Of a stretch of DNA of 64,000 nt, positions 28,106 to 37,793 are shown one piece after another; position 1 is the first letter of the stretch, and each line of letters starts with the position of its first letter. The notes under the pieces were generated by a model, which made no database searches, was not told the DNA's origin, and saw nothing but the letters and a program-made list of their open reading frames with translations. This DNA is from Kangiella koreensis DSM 16069 (GTDB lineage Bacteria; Pseudomonadota; Gammaproteobacteria; Enterobacterales; Kangiellaceae). The stretch covers positions 2,788,074 through 2,852,073 of the forward strand of contig NC_013166.1 of the NCBI RefSeq assembly GCF_000024085.1. The letters run 5' to 3'. Made by a program: the position numbers and the translations under genes.

Positions 28106-28669
28106 TTATGCTCTTAGAACTTCTCGGGTTTGTGCGTCAATGATGGAGGACGGTCGGGTATGACCTCCTGTCGGGCCAACAATAATCATATCCAACTCAC
28201 TGCCCATTTGGCAGCGAACCTGTTCAGCCTTTGTCATTTCTGGTTGCCCTGCACGATTTGCGCTGGTCGAGACCAGAGCACTATTGGCCGCATCACAGAG
28301 TGCTTTAACAAAAGGGTTGGTGCTTAACCGTACCGCAATTTTTTCATGAGTACCACGAAGCAGCGGGGAAACCTCAGCATGAACTGGCAGTAACCAGGTC
28401 ACAGGGCGCTTATGCTGCTCATTGAAACAGCTGATTAGCGCTTTACCATCGTCACTCAGGTAAGGCTTAATCTGCTCAACGTTAGAAGCGACCAGAATCA
28501 ACCCTTTTTGCCAGGGGCGACGCTTAATCTTGAGAATTCTTTGAATCGCCTGTTCGGCTTTGGGATGACAACCGAGCCCATAAACGGCCTCCGTTGGGTA
28601 AGCGATTACGCCGCCCTGCTGAATACGCTGAGCGGCATAATGCATTTTGAAGGGATTGATGTAGGCCAA
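28106..28669 (-). CDS. tsaC: Threonylcarbamoyl-AMP synthase
   Basis: 187-residue YrdC/Sua5-fold protein that makes threonylcarbamoyl-AMP from Thr, bicarbonate and ATP for the t6A modification of ANN-decoding tRNAs. Visible motifs are 'GGVIAYPTEAVYGLGCHP', 'IKRRPWQKGLILVAS' (the K-R-x(3)-K signature region), 'VSTSANRAGQP' and 'PSSIIDAQT'. It is short and lacks the extra Sua5 domain, so it is the TsaC form. The TTG at 28669 is supported by AGGA seven bases upstream; the next Met (28645) lacks a binding site. It is encoded between purE and hemF. Confidence 0.93.
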   Translation of the reverse strand: MAYINPFKMHYAAQRIQQGGVIAYPTEAVYGLGCHPKAEQAIQRILKIKRRPWQKGLILVASNVEQIKPYLSDDGKALISCFNEQHKRPVTWLLPVHAEVSPLLRGTHEKIAVRLSTNPFVKALCDAANSALVSTSANRAGQPEMTKAEQVRCQMGSELDMIIVGPTGGHTRPSSIIDAQTREVLRA

Positions 28670-28705
28670 TGTCTGTCCTAATCATCGATCATCAAAAATG
28701 ACCAA

Positions 28706-29212
28706 TTAACCTTTCAGTTTTTCTTGTAGAGCTGCATCTTTTGCAACCACTGCTTCCATGTTGGCAACACGATCGTCAGCAACAGCTTGAGCCACTTTAT
28801 CGTCAATCAATGCCATGATTTGCGCCGCAAGATAGGCCGCATTTTTAGCACCGGCAGAACCAATCGCAACCGTGGCAACTGGAACACCGCCTGGCATCAT
28901 AACCGTTGATAATAAAGCATCATGGCCTTGAAGTGGGCCGGCGTCGATAGGCACACCAATCACTGGTTTAACGGTTAAACCGGCAACAGCACCAGCAAGG
29001 TGAGCCGCAAGGCCAGCTGCACAAATGAAGACTTTACAGCCACGCTGTTCGGCACTTTTGACATACTCGTGCGTCTGCGCTGGTGTGCGGTGGGCTGAAG
29101 TGACCTTCATTTCAACTTTAACACCTAGTTTTTTTAAGGTGTCATACGTTTTTTGCATGGTCGGCAGGTCAGAATCCGAACCCATTAAAATCGCTACAAA
29201 AGCATCAGACAT
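28706..29212 (-). CDS. purE: N5-carboxyaminoimidazole ribonucleotide mutase
   Basis: 168 residues. It converts N5-CAIR to CAIR in purine synthesis. Conserved parts are 'ILMGSDSDLPTM', 'VTSAHRTP' with the catalytic His, 'AAGLAAHLAGAVAG' and 'LLSTVMMPGGVPVATVAIG'. The class I (bacterial) pattern SAHRTP is present, though GLAAHLAG replaces the enteric GGAAHLPG. purK, which usually follows purE directly, is absent: the next gene downstream is tsaC. Either purK lies elsewhere or the cell does without it; that cannot be decided here. It stands 118 bases from the neighbouring TlpA-like gene. Confidence 0.94.
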   Translation of the reverse strand: MSDAFVAILMGSDSDLPTMQKTYDTLKKLGVKVEMKVTSAHRTPAQTHEYVKSAEQRGCKVFICAAGLAAHLAGAVAGLTVKPVIGVPIDAGPLQGHDALLSTVMMPGGVPVATVAIGSAGAKNAAYLAAQIMALIDDKVAQAVADDRVANMEAVVAKDAALQEKLKG

Positions 29213-29330
29213 GATAAACCTCTAAGTTATGTGGTCTGGTGAATGGAAAGCTGTGCGAATTTTACCGATTTGCGCCTGATTTGTGTAGGTTTTTTGGCCA
29301 AAGAAACGACGAACTTGCCTAGATATGTCT

Positions 29331-30161
29331 TTAATTGGTGTTTTCCTGCTCTTTATCGATCAATTTCTTCAGTTTCGCTTTCAAACTGGCCTTTGATAAC
29401 TCACCTAAATGCGCATCCACTAACTGGCCCTGACCATTAACAAACAGGGTGGTTGGCAATGCTCTGCTGCCAACCTGATAACCCAGGCTTCCTGCCGTAT
29501 CCGCCAATACATTATCCAGCAGTAAGGTTTCCTGCTGTAAATATTGCTCAATGATCGCTGAGTGCTCCCCCTGATTGACAAACACAAAGCCGATATCGTC
29601 CATTGTTTGCTGCGCTTCTTCTAAGACCGGCATTTCACGACGACAGGGTGGGCACCAGGTTGCCCAAAGATTGATAACTCGTGGCTTTCCATGCTCAACC
29701 TCACTCAGGTTAACGGTAGAACCACCCAACTGTTTAACCATAATGTGCGGCAGCTGCTGTGAGGTATCTTTGATTGCCCATAAACTCACAGTGGTCAAGC
29801 CCCAAACCGTCACTCCAGCCATAACACCCTTCAACATTGCTTGACGTCCTTTGGCTTGTTTCCAGACAAATCCAATCAACGCAATAAATCCAATAACAAT
29901 AGCTGTCAGCCCATCAAAACCACCATCGCGAATATCCATCATTGCCCAAACGTTTCCTTGGAATTCTTGCCAATACTGGATCACAAAGCTAATACGGGCC
30001 GCTATCAAAGCTATGATAAATATTCCTGCTATACGCCCATCGACTGATGTTTTGTCTTTTTTAGCCGCGACAGCACCGACAATAAAAGCAATTGCCAGAC
30101 AGATTAATAGTAAGAGGCGATCAAAAGGTAAGCTGATAGGGCCTATCGACAGTGACATCAT
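29331..30161 (-). CDS. Membrane-anchored TlpA-like thiol-disulfide protein
   Basis: About 276 residues in two parts. The N-terminal ~125 residues hold four membrane helices and begin 'LSIGPISLPFDRLLLL'; the 'ARISFVIQYW' and 'DGGFDGLTA' stretches recall the first helices of prolipoprotein diacylglyceryl transferase (Lgt), although its catalytic core is absent. The C-terminal ~150 residues are a TlpA/ResA-type thioredoxin domain facing the periplasm with WATWCPPCRREMP (CxxC active site) and cis-Pro in SRALPTTLFVNG. It likely reduces or exchanges periplasmic disulfides, for example in cytochrome c maturation. The start is uncertain: ATGATG at 30161/30158 gives the best N-terminus; a TTG at 30215 is also in frame. 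Confidence 0.82.
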   Translation of the reverse strand: MMSLSIGPISLPFDRLLLLICLAIAFIVGAVAAKKDKTSVDGRIAGIFIIALIAARISFVIQYWQEFQGNVWAMMDIRDGGFDGLTAIVIGFIALIGFVWKQAKGRQAMLKGVMAGVTVWGLTTVSLWAIKDTSQQLPHIMVKQLGGSTVNLSEVEHGKPRVINLWATWCPPCRREMPVLEEAQQTMDDIGFVFVNQGEHSAIIEQYLQQETLLLDNVLADTAGSLGYQVGSRALPTTLFVNGQGQLVDAHLGELSKASLKAKLKKLIDKEQENTN

Positions 30162-30401
30162 GGAGTTATGTGGAGTTGTCAGGGTTGGCACTATTGTACG
30201 AAAAATGAGTCCCAAAGTGAGTTATTAGCCTGTAAAGATTGGGTAAATAAGGCTAGTTTAGACAGAGATTGGAAATGTTAGTTAGACTGTTTTTTTACTT
30301 ATTTTTTAACTTATTTCTTAAGTAAGAAGGTATTACGATAACGTTTGCTACCTTAAAGAAGTGATACGGCGCATTGCCGTTGTGGTGTAGCCCGACGCTC
30401 A

Positions 30402-30427
30402 AATTGGTCTTGGGTTCAAGACCAATT
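30402..30427 (-). terminator. Hairpin at the 3' end of smg
   Basis: AATTGGTCTTG-GGTT-CAAGACCAATT, a perfect 11-bp stem overlapping the smg stop codon. Only TTT follows on the minus strand, so it may be a weak terminator or a 3'-end stabiliser. Confidence 0.55.
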
Positions 30428-30905
30428 AATGAGGATCAGATCTACTTTCCAGATTTTCTACCCAAGCAAACTCGGCATCTCGGTCCTGCAAATTAAACAG
30501 CACCATCATCACCACCCAACGCAGGCGATCCAGCTCGGTTTCAACGTCTTCTTGAGGTCCCAACGCCAACATACGATCTATCACCATTTCACGAGCCTGC
30601 GGATCTAATATCCCACGTTGCTCAAAGTATAAGATCATGCCTTGGGCTTCTGCTGACATTAACAACTGTTCCTGCGGCGAAAAGACGCGCATGGAATCAG
30701 TCACTAAATCTTCAGCATTGCTGGACTCAGACGTGATTTCAACCAAACCATCAAGCCAGTCTATGGCCCCTTTGATTTCGCCGTCGGTAAAACCAACGTC
30801 TTCAAGGGCCTCGACCAGTGAGTCATTGGCGAGAATATGATTGCTTTCTTCGTCTTGGAAGTTTTCAAAGATATAGAGTAGTACATCGAGTACGTCTTCT
30901 TTCAT
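30426..30905 (-). CDS. smg: Smg family protein (DUF494)
   Basis: 159 residues, the normal size for the Smg/DUF494 family. It begins MKEDVLDVLLYIFENFQ, contains 'MRVFSPQEQLLMSAEAQGMI' and 'DPQAREMVIDRMLALG', and ends with 'LDRLRWVVMMVLFNLQ', the stretches that mark the family. It is acidic and cytoplasmic. The function is not established; the gene is regularly found next to dprA, as here (85 bases downstream of it), and often topA. The last codons are part of an 11-bp hairpin. Confidence 0.93.
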   Translation of the reverse strand: MKEDVLDVLLYIFENFQDEESNHILANDSLVEALEDVGFTDGEIKGAIDWLDGLVEITSESSNAEDLVTDSMRVFSPQEQLLMSAEAQGMILYFEQRGILDPQAREMVIDRMLALGPQEDVETELDRLRWVVMMVLFNLQDRDAEFAWVENLESRSDPH

Positions 30906-30990
30906 TTAGCTCTCTTCTGTGGTTACTGGCAAGGCCAGGTTAAAAAGCAAGAGTAAAGCTAGATATACTACATGGTCGCTGTACAGGTGC

Positions 30991-32082
30991 TTAACGGACG
31001 CGCTGATAACCACCGGGCACACTAGCTATGTAGTTATTCAATTCTAACAACAATAACATATGGCTGACTACCTCTATTTCAAGGCCGCTGCGCTGAATAA
31101 TGGTATCCGCACTAGTGGTGCTATCATCCACATACTGCAGAATTTCCTGATATTCCTTTTCTAAAACAAGGTCTTGTGCTTCAGCTTGCTCATTATGCTC
31201 TGTTTGCCAGGTTGCCAGTGCTCCCAATTCTTCGATAATTTCTTCGGCAGTTTCGACCAACTTGGCACCTTGTTTGATAATACTATGGCAACCACGAGCT
31301 AAGGTATTATGAATTGAACCAGGAATGGCAAATACTTCACGACCTTGCTCCATGGCCAATCTGGCAGTTATAAGGGAACCACTCCGAATGGCAGCTTCTA
31401 CCACTAAAGTACCTAAGCTCATGCCGCAGATAATTCGATTGCGAACGGGGAAGTTACTGGCATTAACCGGAGTGCCTAACGCAAACTCAGAAACCAGCGC
31501 GCCTTGCTGACTAATTTGTATGGCCATCTCTTTATGGCGTGCAGGATAGACTCGATCAAGCCCTGTTCCTACTACCGCAATGGTCGGCTGACCAACATCT
31601 AATGCAGCCTGATGCGCAATTCCATCAACACCCAGTGCCATACCACTAGTTACGACTGCTCCCGCTGCCGCCAGCGTTTTAGCAAATTCACACGTATTAT
31701 CTTTACCTTGTGCGGTAGGGTTTCTGCTACCTACGATCGCAATTTGATGGCGATTCAATAAACTTTTATCACCCTGTACAAACAATAATTTTGGTGGATC
31801 AGGAATTTCTCTAAGTAGAGCTGGGTAGTCACGACTAGTAATAGGAACCAAGGATTTATTTTCAGAATCGAACCACTCTAAGTCTTGATCGATTATATCG
31901 TCAGTTACCGAAGACAGCTTTTTTGCCAGGCCGGCACGAAAGCCATGCTCCTGTAATGCTTGTTCAGATAACTCGAACAGTTGGCCAATAGCATATCCAG
32001 CCTCAAGAAAAGCTAAAAGTTTATTGGCACCAATATTAATATGAGAAAGCGCCAACCAGTGGCGCAATTCGACTTGTTCCAT
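30991..32082 (-). CDS. dprA: DNA-processing protein DprA
   Basis: About 363 residues. Binds incoming single-stranded DNA and loads RecA during natural transformation. It has an N-terminal SAM/HhH-like region (1-~75), a Rossmann-like core with 'IAIVGSRNPTAQGKDN', 'VTSGMALGVDGIAHQAAL', 'AVVGTGLDRVYPARH' and 'RNRIICGMSLGTLVVEA', and a C-terminal winged-helix DML1-like domain (about 300-363). The ATG at 32082 has AGGAAGG at a sensible distance; a GTG at 32094 directly abuts that site and is less likely. It is conserved even in non-competent bacteria, so competence is not proved. Flanked by the LysM gene and smg. Confidence 0.95.
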   Translation of the reverse strand: MEQVELRHWLALSHINIGANKLLAFLEAGYAIGQLFELSEQALQEHGFRAGLAKKLSSVTDDIIDQDLEWFDSENKSLVPITSRDYPALLREIPDPPKLLFVQGDKSLLNRHQIAIVGSRNPTAQGKDNTCEFAKTLAAAGAVVTSGMALGVDGIAHQAALDVGQPTIAVVGTGLDRVYPARHKEMAIQISQQGALVSEFALGTPVNASNFPVRNRIICGMSLGTLVVEAAIRSGSLITARLAMEQGREVFAIPGSIHNTLARGCHSIIKQGAKLVETAEEIIEELGALATWQTEHNEQAEAQDLVLEKEYQEILQYVDDSTTSADTIIQRSGLEIEVVSHMLLLLELNNYIASVPGGYQRVR

Positions 32083-32136
32083 AATGTTAAACACCTTCCT
32101 TGGTGATCAGATCTCTGTAAATTTTCTGCAGTTTAT

Positions 32137-33174
32137 TTAATAAGGATTTTTAGCAACATCTAATAAATGTATAGGACGAGTAGCTTTCATAATTAATGCT
32201 AAGCTAACCTTGTCGTAAGTTTTGAAGATCATTAATGTTCCAGCATGCTCTTCAGGCAAAGTAACCTCAGCATCTTCGCCTCGCTCGGCTGCGATTTCAT
32301 CATGAATCTTTTTACCACGCTGATAAACACTCAAGACATGGCCAGGTTCTAACCCATCGCGCGTCCCTTTATTTAAAGTTACAACGTTGTATTGGCCAAT
32401 TTGTGAGACGCCGTCATAGACCGAAATAATCTGAGCCTTAACATCGGTATCAGGTGCACGTGGTGCATAGACCGGTGGTAATGGATTTTCATTACGAGGA
32501 AGCGCTACATCACCTTTCAAAATTTCTAATTTTGACTTTTTAATAGTCATGGTCGATGGATCGCCTTCACGGCTAATATTACCATTTGCCAGATAACGTG
32601 CTTCGACGCCTAATAATTCATCTGTTTCTGGATCACGGTATTCTTTACCCTTGCGGTATAAGCCATAGCTAGAGCCTGTACCAGAATTCAAACCTCTGAT
32701 ATAAACACGATCACCAAAGCCACCACTGATTAAGCGCTGTTCTTCCAAATCAACAACATAAGGAGCTGTGTCGAATACGGAAGGATCAACAACCATTTCA
32801 TCGATTAGATAAGGTTTGATCATGCTTAAAGGAATGGTTGTGATAGCGTCGCCTTCAGAAAGAACGCGTGCTTCTGGACGTAATTTTATGGTGCCATCGC
32901 TAGCTTTAACAATATATGGCTTACCGTCGATATAAACCAGCTTCAGAATATCGCCAGGATAAATTAAGTGAGGATTCTCAACTTTAGGATTAACATGCCA
33001 GATTTCCGGCCATAACCATGGATCGGTCAGGAAAGTCGCCGAAATATCCCATAAGGTGTCACCCTTTTGGACAACGTAGGTGTCTGGATGATTATCACGC
33101 AACTCGGCAGTATGCGCGATCCCCCCAAATAAGACCGCTACCGAGGCAGTCAAAGCAATTATTAATTTTTTCAT
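32137..33174 (-). CDS. Exported LysM-domain protein
   Basis: 345 residues. The signal peptide (MKKLIIALTASVAVLFGGIAHTA) is followed by one LysM domain (about 32-80) with 'YVVQKGDTLWDISATFLTDPWLWPEIW' split over the domain and NPHLIYPGD at its end, which binds peptidoglycan glycan chains. The remaining ~250 residues are conserved in proteins encoded between dprA and def but have no named domain I can identify. It is divergent from def. The 293 bases between the two starts are AT-rich and must hold both promoters; a minus-strand TATAGT (around 33222) is a possible -10, without a good -35. Confidence 0.88.
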   Translation of the reverse strand: MKKLIIALTASVAVLFGGIAHTAELRDNHPDTYVVQKGDTLWDISATFLTDPWLWPEIWHVNPKVENPHLIYPGDILKLVYIDGKPYIVKASDGTIKLRPEARVLSEGDAITTIPLSMIKPYLIDEMVVDPSVFDTAPYVVDLEEQRLISGGFGDRVYIRGLNSGTGSSYGLYRKGKEYRDPETDELLGVEARYLANGNISREGDPSTMTIKKSKLEILKGDVALPRNENPLPPVYAPRAPDTDVKAQIISVYDGVSQIGQYNVVTLNKGTRDGLEPGHVLSVYQRGKKIHDEIAAERGEDAEVTLPEEHAGTLMIFKTYDKVSLALIMKATRPIHLLDVAKNPY

Positions 33175-33467
33175 GGCTTTCCTTTGTAATTAACTGATAT
33201 CGGATCCTATTGCGCTTACTATACCTCGAAAAAAAGCAATAGGAAATAGCCAAAACCCGACCTTCCAGTGTGCCTACAGGCCTTATCTAACAAGGTCAAA
33301 GTCTAAAAGGATCATCATCTTATCAACATTTCTTATCACATTACTACAACTTAATCACAGTCTAATCATAATTTTAAGCACTATCGCATTGATTTACTCT
33401 TTAAAATGGTCTTTGTCGCCGTAATTTATTATGATCTGACTCCCTGATGACACAGATTGATAGATCC

Positions 33468-33995
33468 ATGGCTATTTTAGAGATTTTAGAGTTTCCAGAC
33501 CCACGCTTACGCACTAAAGCCAAGCCGGTAACCGACTTTGGCGATGAACTGCAACAGCAAATTGATAGTATGTTTGAAACTATGTATGCCGCACCCGGTA
33601 TAGGTCTGGCGGCAACTCAGGTCAATATTCATAAACAATTTTTTGTTATCGATGTTTCCGATGATAAAAGTGAGCCGTTAGTTTTTATCAATCCTCAAAT
33701 TGTTGAAAAGCGCGGCGTTGAGGAAATGGAGGAGGGTTGTTTGTCGTTTCCTGGCGTTTACGCCAAGGTTCAGCGGGCCAATGAAATAGTGGTTAAAGCT
33801 TTGGATCGTCATGGTAAACCTTTTGAAATGGACACTGGCGAGCTACTGGCAGTCTGCATCCAACACGAAAACGACCATATCGAAGGCAAGCTTTTCGTTG
33901 ATTACCTTTCGCCATTAAAGCGCAACCGTATTCGTAAAATGCTTGAAAAACAGCAAAACAACAATAGTAAGCACTTACATGCCAAATTCTCTTAA
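33468..33995 (+). CDS. def: Peptide deformylase
   Basis: 175 residues; removes the formyl group from the initiator Met of new proteins. The three PDF motifs are visible: [18 protein letters not shown] (metal-ligand Cys) and [12 protein letters not shown] (HExxH-type His pair with catalytic Glu; here HENDH). The ATG at 33468 gives the family's '[15 protein letters not shown]' beginning; an upstream ATG at 33447 adds seven unlikely residues. First gene of a def-fmt-rsmB-trkA-trkH run. It overlaps fmt by 17 bases, the usual def-fmt coupling. Confidence 0.96.
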   Translation: MAILEILEFPDPRLRTKAKPVTDFGDELQQQIDSMFETMYAAPGIGLAATQVNIHKQFFVIDVSDDKSEPLVFINPQIVEKRGVEEMEEGCLSFPGVYAKVQRANEIVVKALDRHGKPFEMDTGELLAVCIQHENDHIEGKLFVDYLSPLKRNRIRKMLEKQQNNNSKHLHAKFS

Positions 33996-34938
33996 AGTCA
34001 TCTTTGCTGGCACACCAGACTTCGCTACTGGCTCGTTAGCGGCGGTTTTAAAAAGCCATCACCAAGTAGTGGCGGTCTATACGCAACCCGATCGCAAGGC
34101 TGGGCGCGGCAAAAAAATCAGTATGAGTCCAGTCAAGGAGCTGGCTCTTGAACACGATATTCCAGTTGAGCAACCGATTAATTTCAAGTCGGAGGAATCA
34201 TTGGCTCAGCTAGCCAGCTATGAGGCCGATGTCATGGTGGTGGTCGCTTATGGTCTATTGCTACCACAGTCGGTACTCGATACGCCCAGGCTCGGCTGTA
34301 TCAATGTTCATGGCTCTCTACTACCGCGCTGGCGTGGTGCTGCGCCTATCCAAAGATCGATTCAGGCTGGCGATACCGAAACAGGTGTTACCATCATGCA
34401 AATGGAGGCTGGTCTGGATACCGGCCCAATGTTATTAACCGCTTCCTTACCCATCACCGAGCAAGACACTGGCTCCAGCCTGCATGACAAATTAGCCGAG
34501 CAGGGTGCACAACTGTTGGTCGAAGCCTTGGACAAGCTTTCAAATAATCAACTTAGCCCCACCCCGCAAGATGATAGTCTGGCAACTTATGCGCACAAAC
34601 TAAGCAAGGCAGAAGCTCAACTGGACTGGCAGCTTAGTGCGCAAGAACTTGAGCGTACCATTCGAGCCTTTAATAGCTGGCCGGTTGCCTATAGCCTGAT
34701 TGATGAAGCAACCGTCAGAATTTGGCAGGCAAATGTATGTCAGTCTCAAACCAAGTCTGAGCCCGGCGTTATTTTACAAGCTGACAGCAATGGCATTCTG
34801 GTTGCTTGTGGGCAGGATGGGTTGTTATTAACTGAGCTGCAGTTGCCGGGTTCTCGTGCCATGTCAGCCAAAGACCTGCTCAATGCCCCAAAAAACCAGC
34901 AATTATTTGCGCTCGGCCGCCAGTTTGCTAGTCTGTAG
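33979..34938 (+). CDS. fmt: Methionyl-tRNA formyltransferase
   Basis: 319 residues; formylates Met-tRNAfMet with 10-formyl-THF. The N-terminal domain has '[12 protein letters not shown]', '[12 protein letters not shown]', 'VVAYGLLLP', and the catalytic region '[20 protein letters not shown]' with the Asn and His of the active site. '[11 protein letters not shown]' carries the catalytic Asp. The C-terminal OB-fold domain spans about 205-310. The ATG at 33979 is chosen because it aligns with known Fmt starts; the frame is open further upstream inside def. It is encoded in the standard def-fmt-rsmB order. Confidence 0.96.
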   Translation: MPNSLKVIFAGTPDFATGSLAAVLKSHHQVVAVYTQPDRKAGRGKKISMSPVKELALEHDIPVEQPINFKSEESLAQLASYEADVMVVVAYGLLLPQSVLDTPRLGCINVHGSLLPRWRGAAPIQRSIQAGDTETGVTIMQMEAGLDTGPMLLTASLPITEQDTGSSLHDKLAEQGAQLLVEALDKLSNNQLSPTPQDDSLATYAHKLSKAEAQLDWQLSAQELERTIRAFNSWPVAYSLIDEATVRIWQANVCQSQTKSEPGVILQADSNGILVACGQDGLLLTELQLPGSRAMSAKDLLNAPKNQQLFALGRQFASL

Positions 34939-34989
34939 TAAGTAATTACACCACTCCTGTCGTTTGGAATAATTCTTTAGGGATACATC

Positions 34990-36321
34990 GTGCAGTCAAC
35001 GCTTAATAAGCACACAGTAAACAGCCAACAACTTCGCCAACAGGCCTGTCTGGCGCTGCATGCGATTGCTTTTGAAGGCCGCTCAGCCAATGACGTGCTT
35101 AACAGCATTCAATTCGAGCAGGGTTCAGATAACAGCTTATTTCGTGCTCTGGTATTAGGCAGCTGTCGCTACTTTATTCGCCTCGAAAGCATTGCTAAAC
35201 AATTACTGCAAAAGCCTTTCAAGCCCAAAGATCAGGATCTGCTTTGTCTGATTATTATTGGACTCTACCAACTGGAATACAGCCGTGTGCCCGATCATGC
35301 TGCTATTTCTGAAACCGTTTCTGTGTGCGAACAACTCAAAAAACCTTGGGCAACCAAGCTAGTCAATGGCGTCCTGCGTAATTTTGTTCGCCAACAACCA
35401 GAACTGCTCAGCCAAGCAGATTCAAACTGGGATACACGTTTTGCCATGCCTGACTGGTTAATTTCAGTGCTAAAACCTTATTACAAGGGGCAGATGGAAT
35501 CGCTAATGGAGGCGATTAATCAGCAAGCACCCATGACATTACGCGTCAACCGCCAAAGAATCGGGCGCGATCAGTATTTGGAGCTTCTTCTCGAGCAAGG
35601 CTTGCCTGCCAGTACGCACCCTATTGCGACCAGTGCTTTGGTGTTAGAGCATCCGGTGAGTGTCGAACAACTGCCACACTTTTCTGACGGTTATGTTTCG
35701 GTACAAGATGCCGCCGCGCAGTTAGCTGCTGGAATCTTAGCGCCACCGCCTCATAGTATCGTTTTGGATGCTTGTGCTGCACCAGGCGGTAAAACCTGCC
35801 ACCTACTAGAATTATGCGACAGCATAGCCCTAACTGCTTGCGATGTTGATCACGAGCGCTGTCAGCGTATTTCAGAAAACCTGCTTAGATTAGACTTATC
35901 TGCCAAGCTGGATTGTCAGGACTTAACTGACAGCAACTACCCTGACAATCATTTTGACGCTATATTGCTGGACGCGCCCTGTAGCGCAACCGGTGTTATT
36001 CGCCGCCACCCCGATATTAAGTTGTTACGCCATGCCAGCGACATCGATCAACTGGTTCAACTGCAACAACAGATTCTTGAGCATCTGTGGTGCAAACTTA
36101 AGGCGGGCGGGCGTTTACTCTATGCCACCTGTTCAATCTTGCCACAAGAGAATGAACAACAAATTACTCATTTCCTAGAGCGTCACAAGGATGCCAAATT
36201 AGTTTCTCTGAGCGAACAGATTCAGAATTTGTCGCATACAAAGACAGGCTGCCAGTTGATACCCGGCCAATTATCAATGGATGGCTTTTATTATGCTCTT
36301 CTGGAAAAAGCCAATAATTGA
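34990..36321 (+). CDS. rsmB: 16S rRNA m5C967 methyltransferase
   Basis: 443 residues. An N-terminal NusB-like RNA-binding domain (about 10-140, with 'RQQACLALHAIAFEGRSANDVL') is joined to a SAM-dependent RNA m5C methyltransferase domain. 'VSVQDAAAQLAA' precedes the SAM motif 'VLDACAAPGGKTCHLLEL'; the catalytic pair is Cys in 'LLDAPCSATGVIRRHPD' and Cys in 'LLYATCSILPQENE'. The start is GTG at 34990, preceded by AGGGA. The position between fmt and trkA is the usual one for rsmB (sun). No irregularity is seen. Confidence 0.96.
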   Translation: MQSTLNKHTVNSQQLRQQACLALHAIAFEGRSANDVLNSIQFEQGSDNSLFRALVLGSCRYFIRLESIAKQLLQKPFKPKDQDLLCLIIIGLYQLEYSRVPDHAAISETVSVCEQLKKPWATKLVNGVLRNFVRQQPELLSQADSNWDTRFAMPDWLISVLKPYYKGQMESLMEAINQQAPMTLRVNRQRIGRDQYLELLLEQGLPASTHPIATSALVLEHPVSVEQLPHFSDGYVSVQDAAAQLAAGILAPPPHSIVLDACAAPGGKTCHLLELCDSIALTACDVDHERCQRISENLLRLDLSAKLDCQDLTDSNYPDNHFDAILLDAPCSATGVIRRHPDIKLLRHASDIDQLVQLQQQILEHLWCKLKAGGRLLYATCSILPQENEQQITHFLERHKDAKLVSLSEQIQNLSHTKTGCQLIPGQLSMDGFYYALLEKANN

Positions 36322-36405
36322 ACAAAAACCCTTTAGATCAGATGCTTATAGCGTTAGCATAGGCAAAGCTAAGCGAATAATAAGGCAAGGATCTTAATTG
36401 TCGTT

Positions 36406-37779
36406 ATGAAAATCATCATTCTCGGAGCCGGTCAGGTTGGCACAACATTAGCGCTTAACCTCGAAGGCGAGGATAACGACATCACGCTGATCGATACTGA
36501 CAGCAAGCGTTTGCGTGATATCCAGGACCATCTGGACCTTCGTACTATTGTCGGTCACGGCGCTTATCCCGACGTTCTCTATAATGCCGGTATTGAAGAT
36601 GCGGATATGCTGGTTGCTGTGACCAACAGCGATGAAGTTAATATGATCGCTTGTCAAATAGCCCACAGCCTTTATCAAACTCCCACTAAAATCGCTCGGA
36701 TTCGATCACCCAACTACCACAACAAAGATATCATTTTTAAAGATAATCATATTCCTGTGGATGTTGTTATTAGCCCGGAAAAACTGGTTACGCAATACAT
36801 TACTCGCCTGATTGAAAACCCTGGCGCTTTTCAGGTGCTTGATTTCGCCGAAGGCAAAGTTCGTTTAGTAGCAGTTCGTGCATATTACGGCGGCCCACTG
36901 GTGGGCAATGCTTTATCAGAATTAAAGCACCATTTACCCAATGTGGATTCCCGTGTTGCCGCTATTTTTCGTCGCGGTGCACCAATCGTACCTACCGGTC
37001 ATACCATTATCGAAGCAGATGACGAAGTTTTCTTTCTTGCTGCTAAAAAACATATTCGTTCGGTGATGAGTGAGCTACAAAGACTGGAAAAAAACTATAC
37101 CCGCGTCATGATTGCCGGTGGCGGCAACATTGGGGAAGGGCTTGCCAAGGCGTTAGAAAGCAAAATGCAGGTCAAGATCATTGAGCGAAGCCCAGAGCGA
37201 GCCCAGGAGTTGGCCGATGTGCTACATGATACTTTGGTGTTACAGGGCGATGTGTCTGATGAAGACATGCTGAAAGATGAAAACATCGGCGACTTTGATT
37301 TGTTTATAGCCGTTACCAATGATGATGAGGCCAACATTATGTCGGCCTTGCTGGCCAAAAAACTCGGTGTCCGCAAAACCATGGTGCTGATTAACCGAAC
37401 CGCTTATGTCGATCTGATTCAGGGTCACCAGATTGATATCGCCATTTCACCGCAACAGGTCACCATCGGCAGTTTGCTCAAACATATTCGCCGGGGCCTG
37501 GTATCCAATGTCTATTCGTTACGGCGTGGTGCGGCGGAAGCTATTGAAGCAGTCGCCAAAGGTAATGAGCAAAGTTCTCTGGTAGTGGGGCGCACTATTG
37601 GTGAACTACCTTTACCGCCTGGAACTTCCATCGGTGCCATTGTGCGCGATGACCAGGTTCTGATTGCTCACGAAAATATTATTATTCGTGAAAATGACCA
37701 TGTGGTGCTTTTCATGGTGGATAAAGCCTATATCCATGACGTTGAGCGCTTGTTCCAAGTCAATGTTACCTACTTCTAA
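36406..37779 (+). CDS. trkA: Trk potassium uptake system NAD-binding protein
   Basis: 457 residues, peripheral inner-membrane regulator of the TrkH potassium channel. It has two tandem RCK units: RCK-N 1 starts '[16 protein letters not shown]' with the acidic NAD-ribose binder 'DITLIDTD', RCK-C 1 follows at ~140-220, RCK-N 2 starts '[18 protein letters not shown]' near 235, and RCK-C 2 ends the protein. The duplicated form is the E. coli-like TrkA. It is placed 14 bases before trkH, so the two subunits are co-expressed. Nucleotide control by NAD(H)/ATP is family knowledge. Confidence 0.97.
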   Translation: MKIIILGAGQVGTTLALNLEGEDNDITLIDTDSKRLRDIQDHLDLRTIVGHGAYPDVLYNAGIEDADMLVAVTNSDEVNMIACQIAHSLYQTPTKIARIRSPNYHNKDIIFKDNHIPVDVVISPEKLVTQYITRLIENPGAFQVLDFAEGKVRLVAVRAYYGGPLVGNALSELKHHLPNVDSRVAAIFRRGAPIVPTGHTIIEADDEVFFLAAKKHIRSVMSELQRLEKNYTRVMIAGGGNIGEGLAKALESKMQVKIIERSPERAQELADVLHDTLVLQGDVSDEDMLKDENIGDFDLFIAVTNDDEANIMSALLAKKLGVRKTMVLINRTAYVDLIQGHQIDIAISPQQVTIGSLLKHIRRGLVSNVYSLRRGAAEAIEAVAKGNEQSSLVVGRTIGELPLPPGTSIGAIVRDDQVLIAHENIIIRENDHVVLFMVDKAYIHDVERLFQVNVTYF

Positions 37780-37793
37780 CCAGGCCTAGCCGC

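Noticed and set aside
30396..30427. tRNA-like T-loop sequence GGGTTCAAGACC
   Set aside because: It is the loop side of a perfect 11-bp hairpin at the smg stop codon. No anticodon or acceptor stem can be drawn around it.
33175..33467. CRP-like half sites (TCACA) in the LysM/def intergenic region
   Set aside because: The repeats are not palindromic at the required spacing, and the region is simply AT-rich. No confident operator can be drawn.
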